A stretch of DNA of 64,000 bases from Niabella sp. GTDB lineage: Bacteria; Bacteroidota; Bacteroidia; Chitinophagales; Chitinophagaceae. Of the stretch, positions 53,338 to 61,684 are shown in pieces; the first letter of the stretch is position 1; the number at the start of each line of letters is the position of its first letter. The translations under genes and the position numbers were made by a program. The stretch spans positions 124,001 to 188,000 of the forward strand of contig NZ_JASLGT010000017.1 of the NCBI RefSeq assembly GCF_030150205.1, given 5' to 3'. The notes under the pieces are model-generated. The model did not search any database and was not told where the DNA came from. It saw nothing but the letters and a program-made list of their open reading frames with translations.

Positions 53338-54573
53338 TTAGCGCTTCTCTTCCAGTTCTGTTATTTTTTTCTGGATCAGCTGACGGTCACTTTCAGAATG
53401 CGCCATCCCTTTTGCCGTTTGTAAAAGTGTTTTGGCTTTTGCGGGATCAAGGTGCTCGTAAAGTTTGCCCAACAGTACAAAATAAAAATGATTGTCGGTC
53501 AGTTTTAGTTTTTCTGCCTCAGCAATGGCTTCGTTAATGCTGTTAGCCTTGGCCAGAGCATAAGTACGGTTAAGGGCCGCTATGGGGGTGTATTCCAGCA
53601 TCAGCAACTTGTTGTACAATTGCAGGATGGCTTCCCATTTTTCTTTTGAATCTTCGGGATGGGTGTGCCAATATGCAATACCTGCTTCCAGGTGAAATTT
53701 GCTTACCTGGCTGCCGTTTGCAGAGCTGTTGAGATAAAAAATGCCTTTTTCAATCAGGTCTTTATTCCAAAGCCGGATATCCTGGTCTTCATAGAGGATG
53801 ATTTCACCGTTACTATTGATACGGGCTTCAAAGCGGGATGCATGAAAGCACATCAATCCCATCAGTGCGTTTGTGGCCGGTGTATGAGTAAGCGGGTTCC
53901 CCAGTAATAGCAAACAAAGGCGCATCGCTTCCATGCAGCAGTCTTTTTTCAGGGGGTGATCTCCGGAAATCGAATAATATCCCTCGTTAAATAACAGGTA
54001 AAGCGTTGTTAATACGGTCTCCATCCGCTCTGCCACCATCTGAACGGTAGGCGAAGCAATAGCAATATTTTCTTCCCGCAATTTTTCTTTGGCACGTTTC
54101 AGCCTTTTGTAAACGGTTTCCTTATTGGTTAAGAAGGCATCGGCTATTTCCTGTACGCCAAAACCACAAAGCAGGTTTAATGCCAGGGCGATCTGCGCCT
54201 CCCGGGAAACAGAAGGATGGCATACGGTAAAGATCATGGCCAGCTGGCTGTCGGCAATAGCCGTAGTAGAGAGGTCGATATCTGTTTCGGTTTCTACAGC
54301 CTGGGACCTCAGGTCAACGGCGATCTTTTTTTCAAAAAGCTGGTGGCGTTTTAAATAGTTGCGGGTTTTGTTTTTTGCAACAGTATACAACCAGGCGGCG
54401 GGATTTTCCGGAACACCTTTCATTCCCCAAAGTTCTGCAGCTGTCAGAAAGGTATCGCTTACGATATCTTCCGCTACTTCTATATGGTCCATACCGAAAT
54501 GATTACAGAGTACAGCAATGATCTTGCTGTACTCTGTACGGAATAAATGGGGGAGCAAACCAGTTTGTTCCAT
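53338..54573 (-). CDS. ECF42-like RNA polymerase sigma factor with C-terminal helical extension
   Basis: 411 residues, much longer than a simple ECF factor. Region 2 is at ~8-75 (IEVAEDIVSDTFLTAAELWGMKG, PAAWLYTVAKNKTRNYLKR), region 4 at ~115-175 (LALNLLCGFGVQEIADAFL, NKETVYKRLKRAKEKLRE), and a ~230-residue helical extension follows (YLLFNEGYYSISGDHPLKKD, then TPIAALNRTYALAKANSINEA and TPR-like helices). This layout, together with a DGPF/YCII protein encoded just 4 bases upstream, identifies the ECF42 group, where the extension itself is thought to control the factor in place of an anti-sigma protein. Confidence 0.92.
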   Translation of the reverse strand: MEQTGLLPHLFRTEYSKIIAVLCNHFGMDHIEVAEDIVSDTFLTAAELWGMKGVPENPAAWLYTVAKNKTRNYLKRHQLFEKKIAVDLRSQAVETETDIDLSTTAIADSQLAMIFTVCHPSVSREAQIALALNLLCGFGVQEIADAFLTNKETVYKRLKRAKEKLREENIAIASPTVQMVAERMETVLTTLYLLFNEGYYSISGDHPLKKDCCMEAMRLCLLLLGNPLTHTPATNALMGLMCFHASRFEARINSNGEIILYEDQDIRLWNKDLIEKGIFYLNSSANGSQVSKFHLEAGIAYWHTHPEDSKEKWEAILQLYNKLLMLEYTPIAALNRTYALAKANSINEAIAEAEKLKLTDNHFYFVLLGKLYEHLDPAKAKTLLQTAKGMAHSESDRQLIQKKITELEEKR

Positions 54574-54577
54574 GATC

Positions 54578-54919
54578 TTACATTACACTGATTTCACGAA
54601 CTTCTACGGAACCTCCGATTTGATAAACGGGGCATCCCATTGCTATTTCAGCTGCTTCATCAATGGTAGCGGTTTTCACCACAATATAACCTCCCAGGCT
54701 TTCTTTTATTTCGCAAAAAGGTCCGTCGGTGATCAGGTTGCCGGGCCGGATCACGCGTCCGCCGGTTTCGAGCCGGTTGCCCCGGTCGGCCAGTTTATTT
54801 TGCGCGGCAATACCGCCGATCCAATCCATCCACTTTTTGGTCATGGATTGCAGTTCTTCCGGGGAGCGCTTGGCATATTCCACGTAATCGGCACGAAACA
54901 GAAATAAAAAATCTTTCAT
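54578..54919 (-). CDS. YCII-related DGPF-domain protein
   Basis: 113 residues. FLFLFRADYVEYAKRSPEEL, MTKKWMDWIGGIAAQNKLAD, and the TDGPFCEIKESLGGYIVVK signature that gives the DGPF name are present, followed by a MGCPVYQIGGSVEVREI end. The domain is a ferredoxin-like dimer; no enzymatic activity is established. It is the standard partner of ECF42-type sigma genes and here sits 4 bases before one. Confidence 0.94.
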   Translation of the reverse strand: MKDFLFLFRADYVEYAKRSPEELQSMTKKWMDWIGGIAAQNKLADRGNRLETGGRVIRPGNLITDGPFCEIKESLGGYIVVKTATIDEAAEIAMGCPVYQIGGSVEVREISVM

Positions 54920-54950
54920 AAATCTAATTTTAAAATTTTGTAACTATTGT

Positions 54951-55412
54951 TTATGCAAACTGTCCCACTTTATAAGCGCCTACGGGTGCACCAAACGCAA
55001 TATTGAAGCGGTTATAGGTATTAATAGTGGTTACCGCAAGGGTCAGGTCTACCAATTCTTTTTCAGTAAAAAGGGCAGCTGCTGTTTTATATACGTCGTC
55101 CGGTACCAGGGTGCTGCTTAGTTTGGTCAATGCCTCCGCCCAGGCCAATGCAGCGCGCTCTTTATCGCTGTAAAAGGGTGCTTCTCTCCAGGCATCCAAT
55201 ACATACAGACGTTGCTCGGTTTCCCCGCCGGCCCGGAGGTCTTTGGCGTGCATATCCAGGCAAAAGGCACAACCATTGATCTGTGATACCCGGAAATAGA
55301 TCAAATGCAACAATTGCTGATCGAGCGTGGTTTGCTTCAGGTACCTTCCTACAGGGTACAGTGTAGATAATGCGTCTTTTCCTGTTTCTGTGAATTTGAT
55401 TCTTTGTTCCAT
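54951..55412 (-). CDS. AhpD-like carboxymuconolactone decarboxylase-family protein
   Basis: 153 residues. The LIYFRVSQINGCAFCLDMHAKDLRAGG stretch carries the Cys-x-x-Cys...His of the alkylhydroperoxidase AhpD core (CAFCLDMH), and VDLTLAVTTINTYNRFNIAFG is the characteristic closing helix. Such proteins reduce peroxides or act as general redox enzymes through the dithiol. It is 31 bases upstream of the DGPF gene and is probably the first gene of the ECF42 operon, hinting that the operon answers oxidative stress. Confidence 0.93.
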   Translation of the reverse strand: MEQRIKFTETGKDALSTLYPVGRYLKQTTLDQQLLHLIYFRVSQINGCAFCLDMHAKDLRAGGETEQRLYVLDAWREAPFYSDKERAALAWAEALTKLSSTLVPDDVYKTAAALFTEKELVDLTLAVTTINTYNRFNIAFGAPVGAYKVGQFA

Positions 55413-55554
55413 GGTTTCAATTTTTTTTTCCCGTTGTGCGGGACGGTTATTAAATGTTTTATACTACCATAACAACCGGGTGGTTTGAAATTGGACAAAT
55501 CTTAAAAAAAAAATATAAAGATGATAAATTTGAACAACAAATAACCCATTTTGC

Positions 55555-56499
55555 ATGCGTATGTTTATTAAGGACCATATTCGCCTGGTGAAACGGAGGG
55601 ATCTGGATGCTGGAAAATGGAACTCCTGTATATCCAACGACCCAAACGGGGTTATTTACGGACGCACCTTCTTCCTGGATGCCGTGGCAAAAAACTGGGA
55701 TGGACTTGTTTTAAATGATTATGAAGCCGTGATGCCGCTGGTCTGGAATCAAAAATATGGGTTGCAGTATCTGTATCAACCATTCTTTACAAACGCCCTG
55801 GGTATCTTTTGTAAAAATGCCGAAGCTGAGCTGGTAAGCCGCTTTTTACAGTCAATACCACGAAAAGATGTTTACTGGGACATCGCCCTGAAAGAATCGA
55901 ACTGCTTTCAAAATATTACGGCAGGACGTCCTTTAAAAATAACAACGCGCGCAAATCATCTGCTGCCTCTTTTTGACGCTTATCCTGCCATTTTTCGTGG
56001 GTATGCACGGTCGGCAAAACGAATGGTCCGGAAAGCAGCTGCTGCAGGAATGTATATAGAGCGGCAAGTGGCTATCCCGGAAGTGATCAGGGCCTATATT
56101 GCCGAATATGACAGCAAGGTTGGCGGGTTGGCGGCAGATGCTTATGAACGCATTGAAGCCAGTGCGCTCGAAGCTGAAAAGAGGGGCATGGCTGAGGGAT
56201 ACTATGTGCGCTTCCCCGACGGCCGGATTGCTGCTTTTTTAGTATTGTTTAAAGATGAACGTTACCTATATACGGTATTGGGAGGTGCCACAGAACAGGG
56301 GAAGCAGCACGGCGCGTTCTATCAATTGATTGACGCAATTATCCGGGACCATTCAGGTGCGGACCGGATATTGCGCTTTGAGGGGTCTGACCTGCCGGGC
56401 GCCGCACAGTTCTTCATGAAGTTTGGTGCTGAAAAGATCAGCTATTTCAGGATAATTATGAACCAGCTTCCCCTGCTGATCCGGTGGTTAAAAAAATAG
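55555..56499 (+). CDS. GNAT/FemAB-like acetyltransferase family protein
   Basis: 314 residues. The C-terminal ~150 residues look like a GNAT-fold acyltransferase: EGYYVRFPDGRIAAFLVLFK, RYLYTVLGGATEQGKQHGAFYQLIDAIIRD and RILRFEGSDLPGAAQFFMKFGAEK resemble the FemAB/CelD-type acyl-CoA or aminoacyl transfer domains. The N-terminal half (NSCISNDPNGVIYGRTFFLDAVAKNWDG, QYLYQPFFTNALGIF) is the first of the two related lobes. Several such proteins act in cell-envelope sugar or peptidoglycan decoration. It is convergent with the polyprenyl-phosphate sugar transferase, which supports an envelope role. Substrate unknown. Confidence 0.75.
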   Translation: MRMFIKDHIRLVKRRDLDAGKWNSCISNDPNGVIYGRTFFLDAVAKNWDGLVLNDYEAVMPLVWNQKYGLQYLYQPFFTNALGIFCKNAEAELVSRFLQSIPRKDVYWDIALKESNCFQNITAGRPLKITTRANHLLPLFDAYPAIFRGYARSAKRMVRKAAAAGMYIERQVAIPEVIRAYIAEYDSKVGGLAADAYERIEASALEAEKRGMAEGYYVRFPDGRIAAFLVLFKDERYLYTVLGGATEQGKQHGAFYQLIDAIIRDHSGADRILRFEGSDLPGAAQFFMKFGAEKISYFRIIMNQLPLLIRWLKK

Positions 56500-56609
56500 G
56501 GTTATACCCGGCATAAAATGGGAATCATGGAGCCTGTAGCTGTGTACGGTTGTTTATCAGCGGATCGTACCTGCCGGAGTTTAAAGCCGGCATAACAAAT
56601 GTCATTTGG

Positions 56610-58001
56610 CTATTTCCCTTTTCCCTGTAAAAGGATCCGAAACGTATGCAATAAAATTTTGAGGTCCAACAGGAGCGAGATATTTTCGATATACATCAGG
56701 TCGTAGCGGTTGCGTTCGATCATTTCTTCGAGGTTTTCCGCATAGCCAAACTGCACCATTCCCCAGCTGGTAAGGCCGGGCCGGGCCTTCAATACGTACT
56801 TATAAGAAGGGAATTGTTTTATGACCTGGTTAATAAAATAGGCCCGTTCCGGCCGGGGGCCTACCAGGCTCATATCACCTTTCAGAATATTCCAGAGCTG
56901 GGGAAGCTCGTCGAGCCGCCATTTGCGCATAATTCTTCCCCAGCGGGTAATGCGCGGATCATTTTTGGAGGATAGCAGGGGTGTGCCGGTTTCGGCATGC
57001 AGGTACATCGATCTGAATTTATAAAGTATGAAGGGCTTTCCCTTGTACCCGATCCGTTCCTGCTTGTAGAAGATGGGGCCGGAACTGCTCAGTTTTACCC
57101 GCAGGGCCACAAAAAGATATAGTGGAAATAAAAAAATCATACCCCAAAAGGCAACGGCTACATCCAGTACTCTTTTAATATTCGACTGCCAGTTGCTGAG
57201 CAGGGTATTGGGGATGTTTACAAGTCCTCCGCCAAGCAGGCTGCCGATCTTTACCGAACCGGAAAGGATATCGATTGTTTTGGGAACGAGGTTAATCTCT
57301 ACGTCTTTTTCGCTCAAACGGCTTACCAGGTCCTCAACCGGCAGTGCAAAGGATGCACTGTTATTGTTGATGATCACCATTTTTACGTTATGCTGCGAAA
57401 TAACCGTTTCCAGTTCCGGCAATGCACCCAACCGCGGCAGGTGAACAGCCGCTGCGTGCGATCCTGGCAGCGGCTCTATATAACCCACATAGTGAAAAGC
57501 CGCTTCCGACAAGCCTTTCCCGGTATTTGTTACAACTGCATTTACTGATTGCGCATCACTGAGCAGCAGGGTATTAAAAACAACCGACCTGTTCTTGATC
57601 TGCCGCTTCACCACCGTAAGGATCAGTCCCCGGAAAATACAGGTAATGGTGCAATGTAAAATGATGAGCCGGAACAGCAGATGCAGGATGCCGATATATA
57701 AATGATATTTTAGCTCAGGAAAAATAAAGATCAGGAAGGTGCTGCCAATAACGGAGCAAACCAGGGTAACCAGGAATTCTTCTGCTCTTGATTTCTTATA
57801 TAAATTGCCATAGCTGCCTGCCAGTGTAAACAATAAAAGCCACAACACCGGAACAATAAAAAGCGTAACCAGCCAGTCGGCAGGCTCCAGGTTCCCGATG
57901 CCTCTGCGCAGCAGGCTGATAAAGATCAGCCAGGATAGTGCTGCTCCCGAATAATCAGCCAGCAGGTACCAGGAAGCGGAAATGCTTTTAGGTTTTTCCA
58001 C
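56610..58001 (-). CDS. Exopolysaccharide polyprenyl-phosphate glycosylphosphotransferase
   Basis: 463 residues beginning with GTG at 58001, which overlaps the upstream stop as TAGTG; no ATG is close. Four N-terminal membrane helices (SWYLLADYSGAALSWLIFISLL onward), a Rossmann-like cytosolic domain (~130-250) and another helix (VAVAFWGMIFLFPLYLFVAL) lead to the catalytic domain: GPIFYKQERIGYKGKPF, DPRITRWGRIMRKWRLDELPQLWNILKG and DMSLVGPRPERAYF. These are the WbaP/WcaJ-type motifs that put a sugar-1-phosphate on undecaprenyl phosphate to begin polysaccharide synthesis. The partner oxidoreductase upstream probably makes its sugar nucleotide. Confidence 0.94.
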   Translation of the reverse strand: MEKPKSISASWYLLADYSGAALSWLIFISLLRRGIGNLEPADWLVTLFIVPVLWLLLFTLAGSYGNLYKKSRAEEFLVTLVCSVIGSTFLIFIFPELKYHLYIGILHLLFRLIILHCTITCIFRGLILTVVKRQIKNRSVVFNTLLLSDAQSVNAVVTNTGKGLSEAAFHYVGYIEPLPGSHAAAVHLPRLGALPELETVISQHNVKMVIINNNSASFALPVEDLVSRLSEKDVEINLVPKTIDILSGSVKIGSLLGGGLVNIPNTLLSNWQSNIKRVLDVAVAFWGMIFLFPLYLFVALRVKLSSSGPIFYKQERIGYKGKPFILYKFRSMYLHAETGTPLLSSKNDPRITRWGRIMRKWRLDELPQLWNILKGDMSLVGPRPERAYFINQVIKQFPSYKYVLKARPGLTSWGMVQFGYAENLEEMIERNRYDLMYIENISLLLDLKILLHTFRILLQGKGK

Positions 58002-58978
58002 TACTGTTTTATTGTGTTATTGCCAATCTTTTCCAGGATCTGGTGTGCAACATCCATGGCCTTTAGACCATCAATTTCTGATACAACCGTTTGGGTATTG
58101 TTTAAAATGGCATCCCGGAATTCTTCCAGCTCTTTTTTAATGGCGTTTACTTCCGGAACCGCCGGGTTCGCCATTGCAATGGTTTTTTTTCCACCGCCAG
58201 GCGTATCAATATCAAATGCAAATACATTTTCGTCGGTAACTTCCTTCAGTTTGATGATCTCTGTTTTCTTGTTGAGAAAATCGATCCCGATATAGGCATC
58301 TTTTTGAAACAGGCGCATTTTCCGCATCTTCTTCATAGAAATACGGCTGGAGGTGAGATTGGCTACACAACCATTGTCAAATTCGATCCGTACATTGGCG
58401 ATATCTGGTGTTTCTGTAAGCACCGCCACACCACTGGCTGAAATTCGTTTTACATCGCTTTTTACAATGCTCAGGATAATGTCGATGTCGTGAATCATTA
58501 AATCCAGAATCACGCTCACCTCCGTACCCCTGGGGTTGAATTGTGCCAGCCGGTGTACTTCGATGAACATAGGTTTAAGTGACACGTTCTTTAATGCCAG
58601 GAAAGCAGGATTAAAACGCTCTACATGTCCCACCTGTAATTTTATATTGGATTCTTTTGCCAGCTTCACCAGTTCCCGGGCTTCTTCCATCGTGTCTGCA
58701 AACGGCTTTTCTACAAATACGTGGCGGCCGAGCTTAATGGCTTTTTCACACCATTGGTAATGAAAGGTGGTAGGAGTTACAATATCGATCGCATCGCAAA
58801 GCGCCAAAAAAGCGTCCACATCAAAGAAGCGTTTGATGTTATATTTTTCAATAACTTCTTTAGCAGTTTCCTCGTTCGGATCGTAAAACCCAACAACTTC
58901 AACTCCCTCAATTTCCAGCCAGTTATTCAGATGAAATTTTCCCAGATGGCCAACGCCAACAATCCCTATTTTTAACAT
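58001..58978 (-). CDS. Gfo/Idh/MocA oxidoreductase, sugar-nucleotide type
   Basis: 325 residues with no signal peptide. The Rossmann start KIGIVGVGHLGKFHLNNW, the HVFVEKPFADTMEEARELVK motif and the DLMIHDIDIILSIV block with its His are those of the family. The overall length (~325), the GTEVSVILDLMIHDIDI stretch and the sugar-transferase partner resemble WlbA-type enzymes that oxidise a UDP-sugar at C3, but this is inference. Its TAG stop overlaps the GTG start of the transferase by one base, so translation is coupled. Confidence 0.9.
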   Translation of the reverse strand: MLKIGIVGVGHLGKFHLNNWLEIEGVEVVGFYDPNEETAKEVIEKYNIKRFFDVDAFLALCDAIDIVTPTTFHYQWCEKAIKLGRHVFVEKPFADTMEEARELVKLAKESNIKLQVGHVERFNPAFLALKNVSLKPMFIEVHRLAQFNPRGTEVSVILDLMIHDIDIILSIVKSDVKRISASGVAVLTETPDIANVRIEFDNGCVANLTSSRISMKKMRKMRLFQKDAYIGIDFLNKKTEIIKLKEVTDENVFAFDIDTPGGGKKTIAMANPAVPEVNAIKKELEEFRDAILNNTQTVVSEIDGLKAMDVAHQILEKIGNNTIKQ

Positions 58979-59090
58979 ATGTGATTTTGTGTGTTCAAAG
59001 ATAATTGAATACGATGTATCTATAATAATGCAGGTGCTGCCGTTGCTATAATTTTAGCAGCGTGATGCAGGTTTGGCAGGATCTATACAT

Positions 59091-59121
59091 AAAAAAAACG
59101 GTACTAAATATTTAGTACCGT
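59091..59121 (-). terminator. Perfectly palindromic terminator behind tRNA-Gln
   Basis: ACGGTACTAAAT (59098-59109) is followed at once by its exact complement ATTTAGTACCGT (59110-59121), and the minus strand continues into an eight-T run (59091-59098). It sits 3 bases past the tRNA 3' end. Confidence 0.85.
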
Positions 59122-59124
59122 TTG

Positions 59125-59195
59125 TTGATCCATAAGGATTCGAACCTTAACTGACTGAACCAAAATCAGTAGTGCTACCGTTACACCATGGATCA
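59125..59195 (-). tRNA. tRNA-Gln (anticodon TTG)
   Basis: Minus strand. The acceptor pair TGATCCA/TGGATCA (59189-59195 with 59126-59132), the D-arm (TGGTGTAACGGTAGCA), anticodon stem ACTGA/TCAGT with loop TTTTGGT giving anticodon TTG, and the T-arm AAGGTTCGAATCCTT fold into a standard cloverleaf. The discriminator base is A. The 3' CCA is not encoded. Confidence 0.95.
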
Positions 59196-59345
59196 ATCCG
59201 CCCTTTGTGCTGACATCTGTCAGATTTGGGATTGCAAATATAGGAAATCAAACGATTGTAACAACATGTTCTGTAATATTTTTTTTGATTTTTTTATTTC
59301 TTGAGGGTTTTTATAACGGCATTGGTTTATTGAAACGTAATCAGT

Positions 59346-59353
59346 TAAATTTG
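59346..59353 (+). promoter_or_regulatory. Candidate -7 box (TAAATTTG) for mdh
   Basis: Perfect TAnnTTTG, 31 bases before the mdh ATG. A TTGG 20 bases upstream of it is a partial match to the -33 TTTG. Confidence 0.6.
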
Positions 59354-59384
59354 TTTCTATTCAATTCATCTTTAAAACGATTAT

Positions 59385-60314
59385 ATGAAAGTTACTGTAG
59401 TAGGTGCCGGAGCTGTCGGTGCTACCTGTGCCGACAATATTGCCAGGAAAGAATTAGCATCGGAGCTGGTGCTGCTTGACATTAAGGAGGGCGTAGCTGA
59501 AGGAAAAGCTATCGATATGATGCAAACAGCCGCGTTGCTGGGATTTGATACCAAGATCAAAGGGGTTACCAACGATTACGTAGCTACCGAACAATCGGAT
59601 GTAGTGGTGATCACCTCCGGGCTTCCCCGCAAACCGGGCATGACGCGCGAGGAATTGATCGGCGTTAATGCCGGAATTGTAAAAAGTGTTACCGAAAATA
59701 TTTTAAAATATTCTCCGGATACCATTATCATTGTTGTATCCAACCCGATGGATACGATGAATTATCTCACACTTCAAACCTCTGGGTTGCCCAAGCACCG
59801 CGTGCTGGGAATGGGCGGGGCACTGGATTCTGCACGTTTCCGGTATTACCTGAGCCAGGAGCTGGGATGCTCACCCGGTGACCTGAATGCGGTAGTAATC
59901 GGTGGGCATGGCGATACCACCATGATTCCGCTTATTCGCCATGCAACCTGGAACAGCACACCGGTTACAAACTTTCTAACAAAGGAACAGCAGGATAAAA
60001 TTGTAGCGGATACCATGGTTGGCGGAGCCACGCTTACCAAACTGATCGGCACCTCTGCCTGGTATGCACCTGGTGCCGGAACGGCTGCCATGGTAGAAAG
60101 TATTTTGCGGGATGAAAAAAAGCTGATCTCCTGCGGAGTGGCCCTGGAAGGAGAATATGGCCAGAACGATATTTCGCTGGTGGTACCGGTGATCCTTGGC
60201 CGTAATGGCTGGGAACGCATTCTCGATTTTAAATTGTCGGATGAAGAGCAGGCGGCCTTTAACAAAAGCGCCGATGCCGTGCGGAATATGAATGATGTAT
60301 TAAAAACACTTTAA
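59385..60314 (+). CDS. mdh: Malate dehydrogenase
   Basis: 309 residues, the bacterial LDH-like size. The NAD loop is VVGAGAVGATCADNIARKE, with Asp in LVLLDIKEGV setting NAD over NADP; the substrate arginine is in GLPRKPGMTRE, then NAGIVKSVTENIL and VSNPMDTMNYL. The catalytic His is in VIGGHGDTTMIPL and its Asp partner in LGMGGALDSARFR. It interconverts malate and oxaloacetate in the TCA cycle. It stands alone with its own promoter box and terminator. Confidence 0.96.
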   Translation: MKVTVVGAGAVGATCADNIARKELASELVLLDIKEGVAEGKAIDMMQTAALLGFDTKIKGVTNDYVATEQSDVVVITSGLPRKPGMTREELIGVNAGIVKSVTENILKYSPDTIIIVVSNPMDTMNYLTLQTSGLPKHRVLGMGGALDSARFRYYLSQELGCSPGDLNAVVIGGHGDTTMIPLIRHATWNSTPVTNFLTKEQQDKIVADTMVGGATLTKLIGTSAWYAPGAGTAAMVESILRDEKKLISCGVALEGEYGQNDISLVVPVILGRNGWERILDFKLSDEEQAAFNKSADAVRNMNDVLKTL

Positions 60315-60335
60315 TAACGGTTTTATCGATTTGAG

Positions 60336-60365
60336 ATCCCGGCTGCAAAAGGCCGGGATTTTTTG
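60336..60365 (+). terminator. Terminator of mdh
   Basis: ATCCCGGC (60336-60343) pairs with GCCGGGAT (60352-60359) and is followed by TTTTTT. Confidence 0.9.
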
Positions 60366-60503
60366 TTGGCGTAGGTGCCGGACGATCTGGCTTTTAGCAA
60401 ACCGTTTAAGGCAACAGTGCTTTCAGAGGCGGCCAACCGCGGGTAGGTCATATGCAGCTTTTTATTGTTTGAATGGTTAATTTTGCATCAAACTAAATCG
60501 AAT

Positions 60504-61604
60504 ATGATGCACTTACGTATGCGGTTTTTTATCCTTTTATTGCTGGTGGCCCGGCCGATGTTTGCCCAGCAGTTTCAACCGGTATTTGATGTAAAGGAAT
60601 ATGCCGACTTTTTGTCGATGGCTTTTTATGAAAGCAGCATTCCTGATAAAGCGCAGCGGGAACAACAAAAAGATCCGTACAAATTGGTGTATAAATCACC
60701 GGAGGTAGGGATGAAGAATCTTTGGTGGTTGTACCTCAATGAGCAAAATCAGGCGGTGATCAATATCCGGGGAACCGTGGGGGATATGGTCAGCTGGATG
60801 GAGAATTATTATTGCCCCATGATCCCGGCCACAGGTTCCCTGCAACTAAATGCGACTACAAAGTTTGATTATAAGCTGGCGGAAAGCAAGGATGCATATG
60901 TACATGCGGGCTGGACAATCGGTATGGCCTACCTGGTAACGGACATGATGCCGAAGATCAAAGAACTGTATCAAAAAGGAGTGCGCGACTTTTTTATTTT
61001 CGGACATAGCCAGGGCGGGGCACTGAGCTACCTGGTGAGCTCTTATTTTTATTATCAGCGGCAGGCGGGAGCATTGCCGGGCGATATCCGGTTTAAAACC
61101 TATGCGAGTGCGGCTCCTAAACCGGGCAATATGCAGTATGCCTATGATTTTGATTTCATCAACAAGGGAGGCTGGGCCTATTCGGTGGTAAACGCGGCCG
61201 ATTGGGTGCCCGAAACACCTTATAGCATTCAGCGGGTTTCGGATATGAGCACGGTAAACCCTATCGTTGATATTCCGGGAAGCCTGAAGAAGCAAAAATT
61301 CCTGCTGCGCTTTGTTGGAAATATGTATTATGGAAAGCTCAACCGGAAAACCAGGAAAGCACAAAACACGTACACGAAAATCCTGGGACATAAATTGTAT
61401 AAACTTGCAATAAAAAAAGCATTACCCGATCTGAAAGAACCGGAATATGCTCATTCAATGAACTATATGCGGGCCGGTGTGCCTGTTATCCTGATGCCGG
61501 ATGCCGGATATTATCAAAAATTTGGAAAGGACGCCGCCGATAAGTTTGCACATCATCATTTTGCTCCCTATCTGTACCTGCTGCAAAAGCAATATGGAAA
61601 ATAA
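60504..61604 (+). CDS. Secreted class 3 lipase-like alpha/beta hydrolase
   Basis: About 366 residues from ATG 60504 (60519 also possible), which give the signal peptide MRFFILLLLVARPMFAQ. The nucleophile elbow FIFGHSQGGALSYLVSS has the catalytic Ser of the GxSxG box, YASAAPKPGNMQYAYDF is the class 3 lipase neighbourhood, and VVNAADWVPETPYS includes the usual Asp after the ASAAP motif. The VINIRGTVGDMVSW lead-in gives the oxyanion region. The late AHHHFAPYLYLL His cluster may supply the catalytic His. The substrate could be a lipid or another ester. It is followed by a convergent methyltransferase gene. Confidence 0.85.
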   Translation: MMHLRMRFFILLLLVARPMFAQQFQPVFDVKEYADFLSMAFYESSIPDKAQREQQKDPYKLVYKSPEVGMKNLWWLYLNEQNQAVINIRGTVGDMVSWMENYYCPMIPATGSLQLNATTKFDYKLAESKDAYVHAGWTIGMAYLVTDMMPKIKELYQKGVRDFFIFGHSQGGALSYLVSSYFYYQRQAGALPGDIRFKTYASAAPKPGNMQYAYDFDFINKGGWAYSVVNAADWVPETPYSIQRVSDMSTVNPIVDIPGSLKKQKFLLRFVGNMYYGKLNRKTRKAQNTYTKILGHKLYKLAIKKALPDLKEPEYAHSMNYMRAGVPVILMPDAGYYQKFGKDAADKFAHHHFAPYLYLLQKQYGK

Positions 61605-61684
61605 CAGTAGGGGCGTGTTTTACACATTGAGGTAATGCGTTAACTCCCTGAATATTTTACATGGATACCGGTATTATGGCAATG

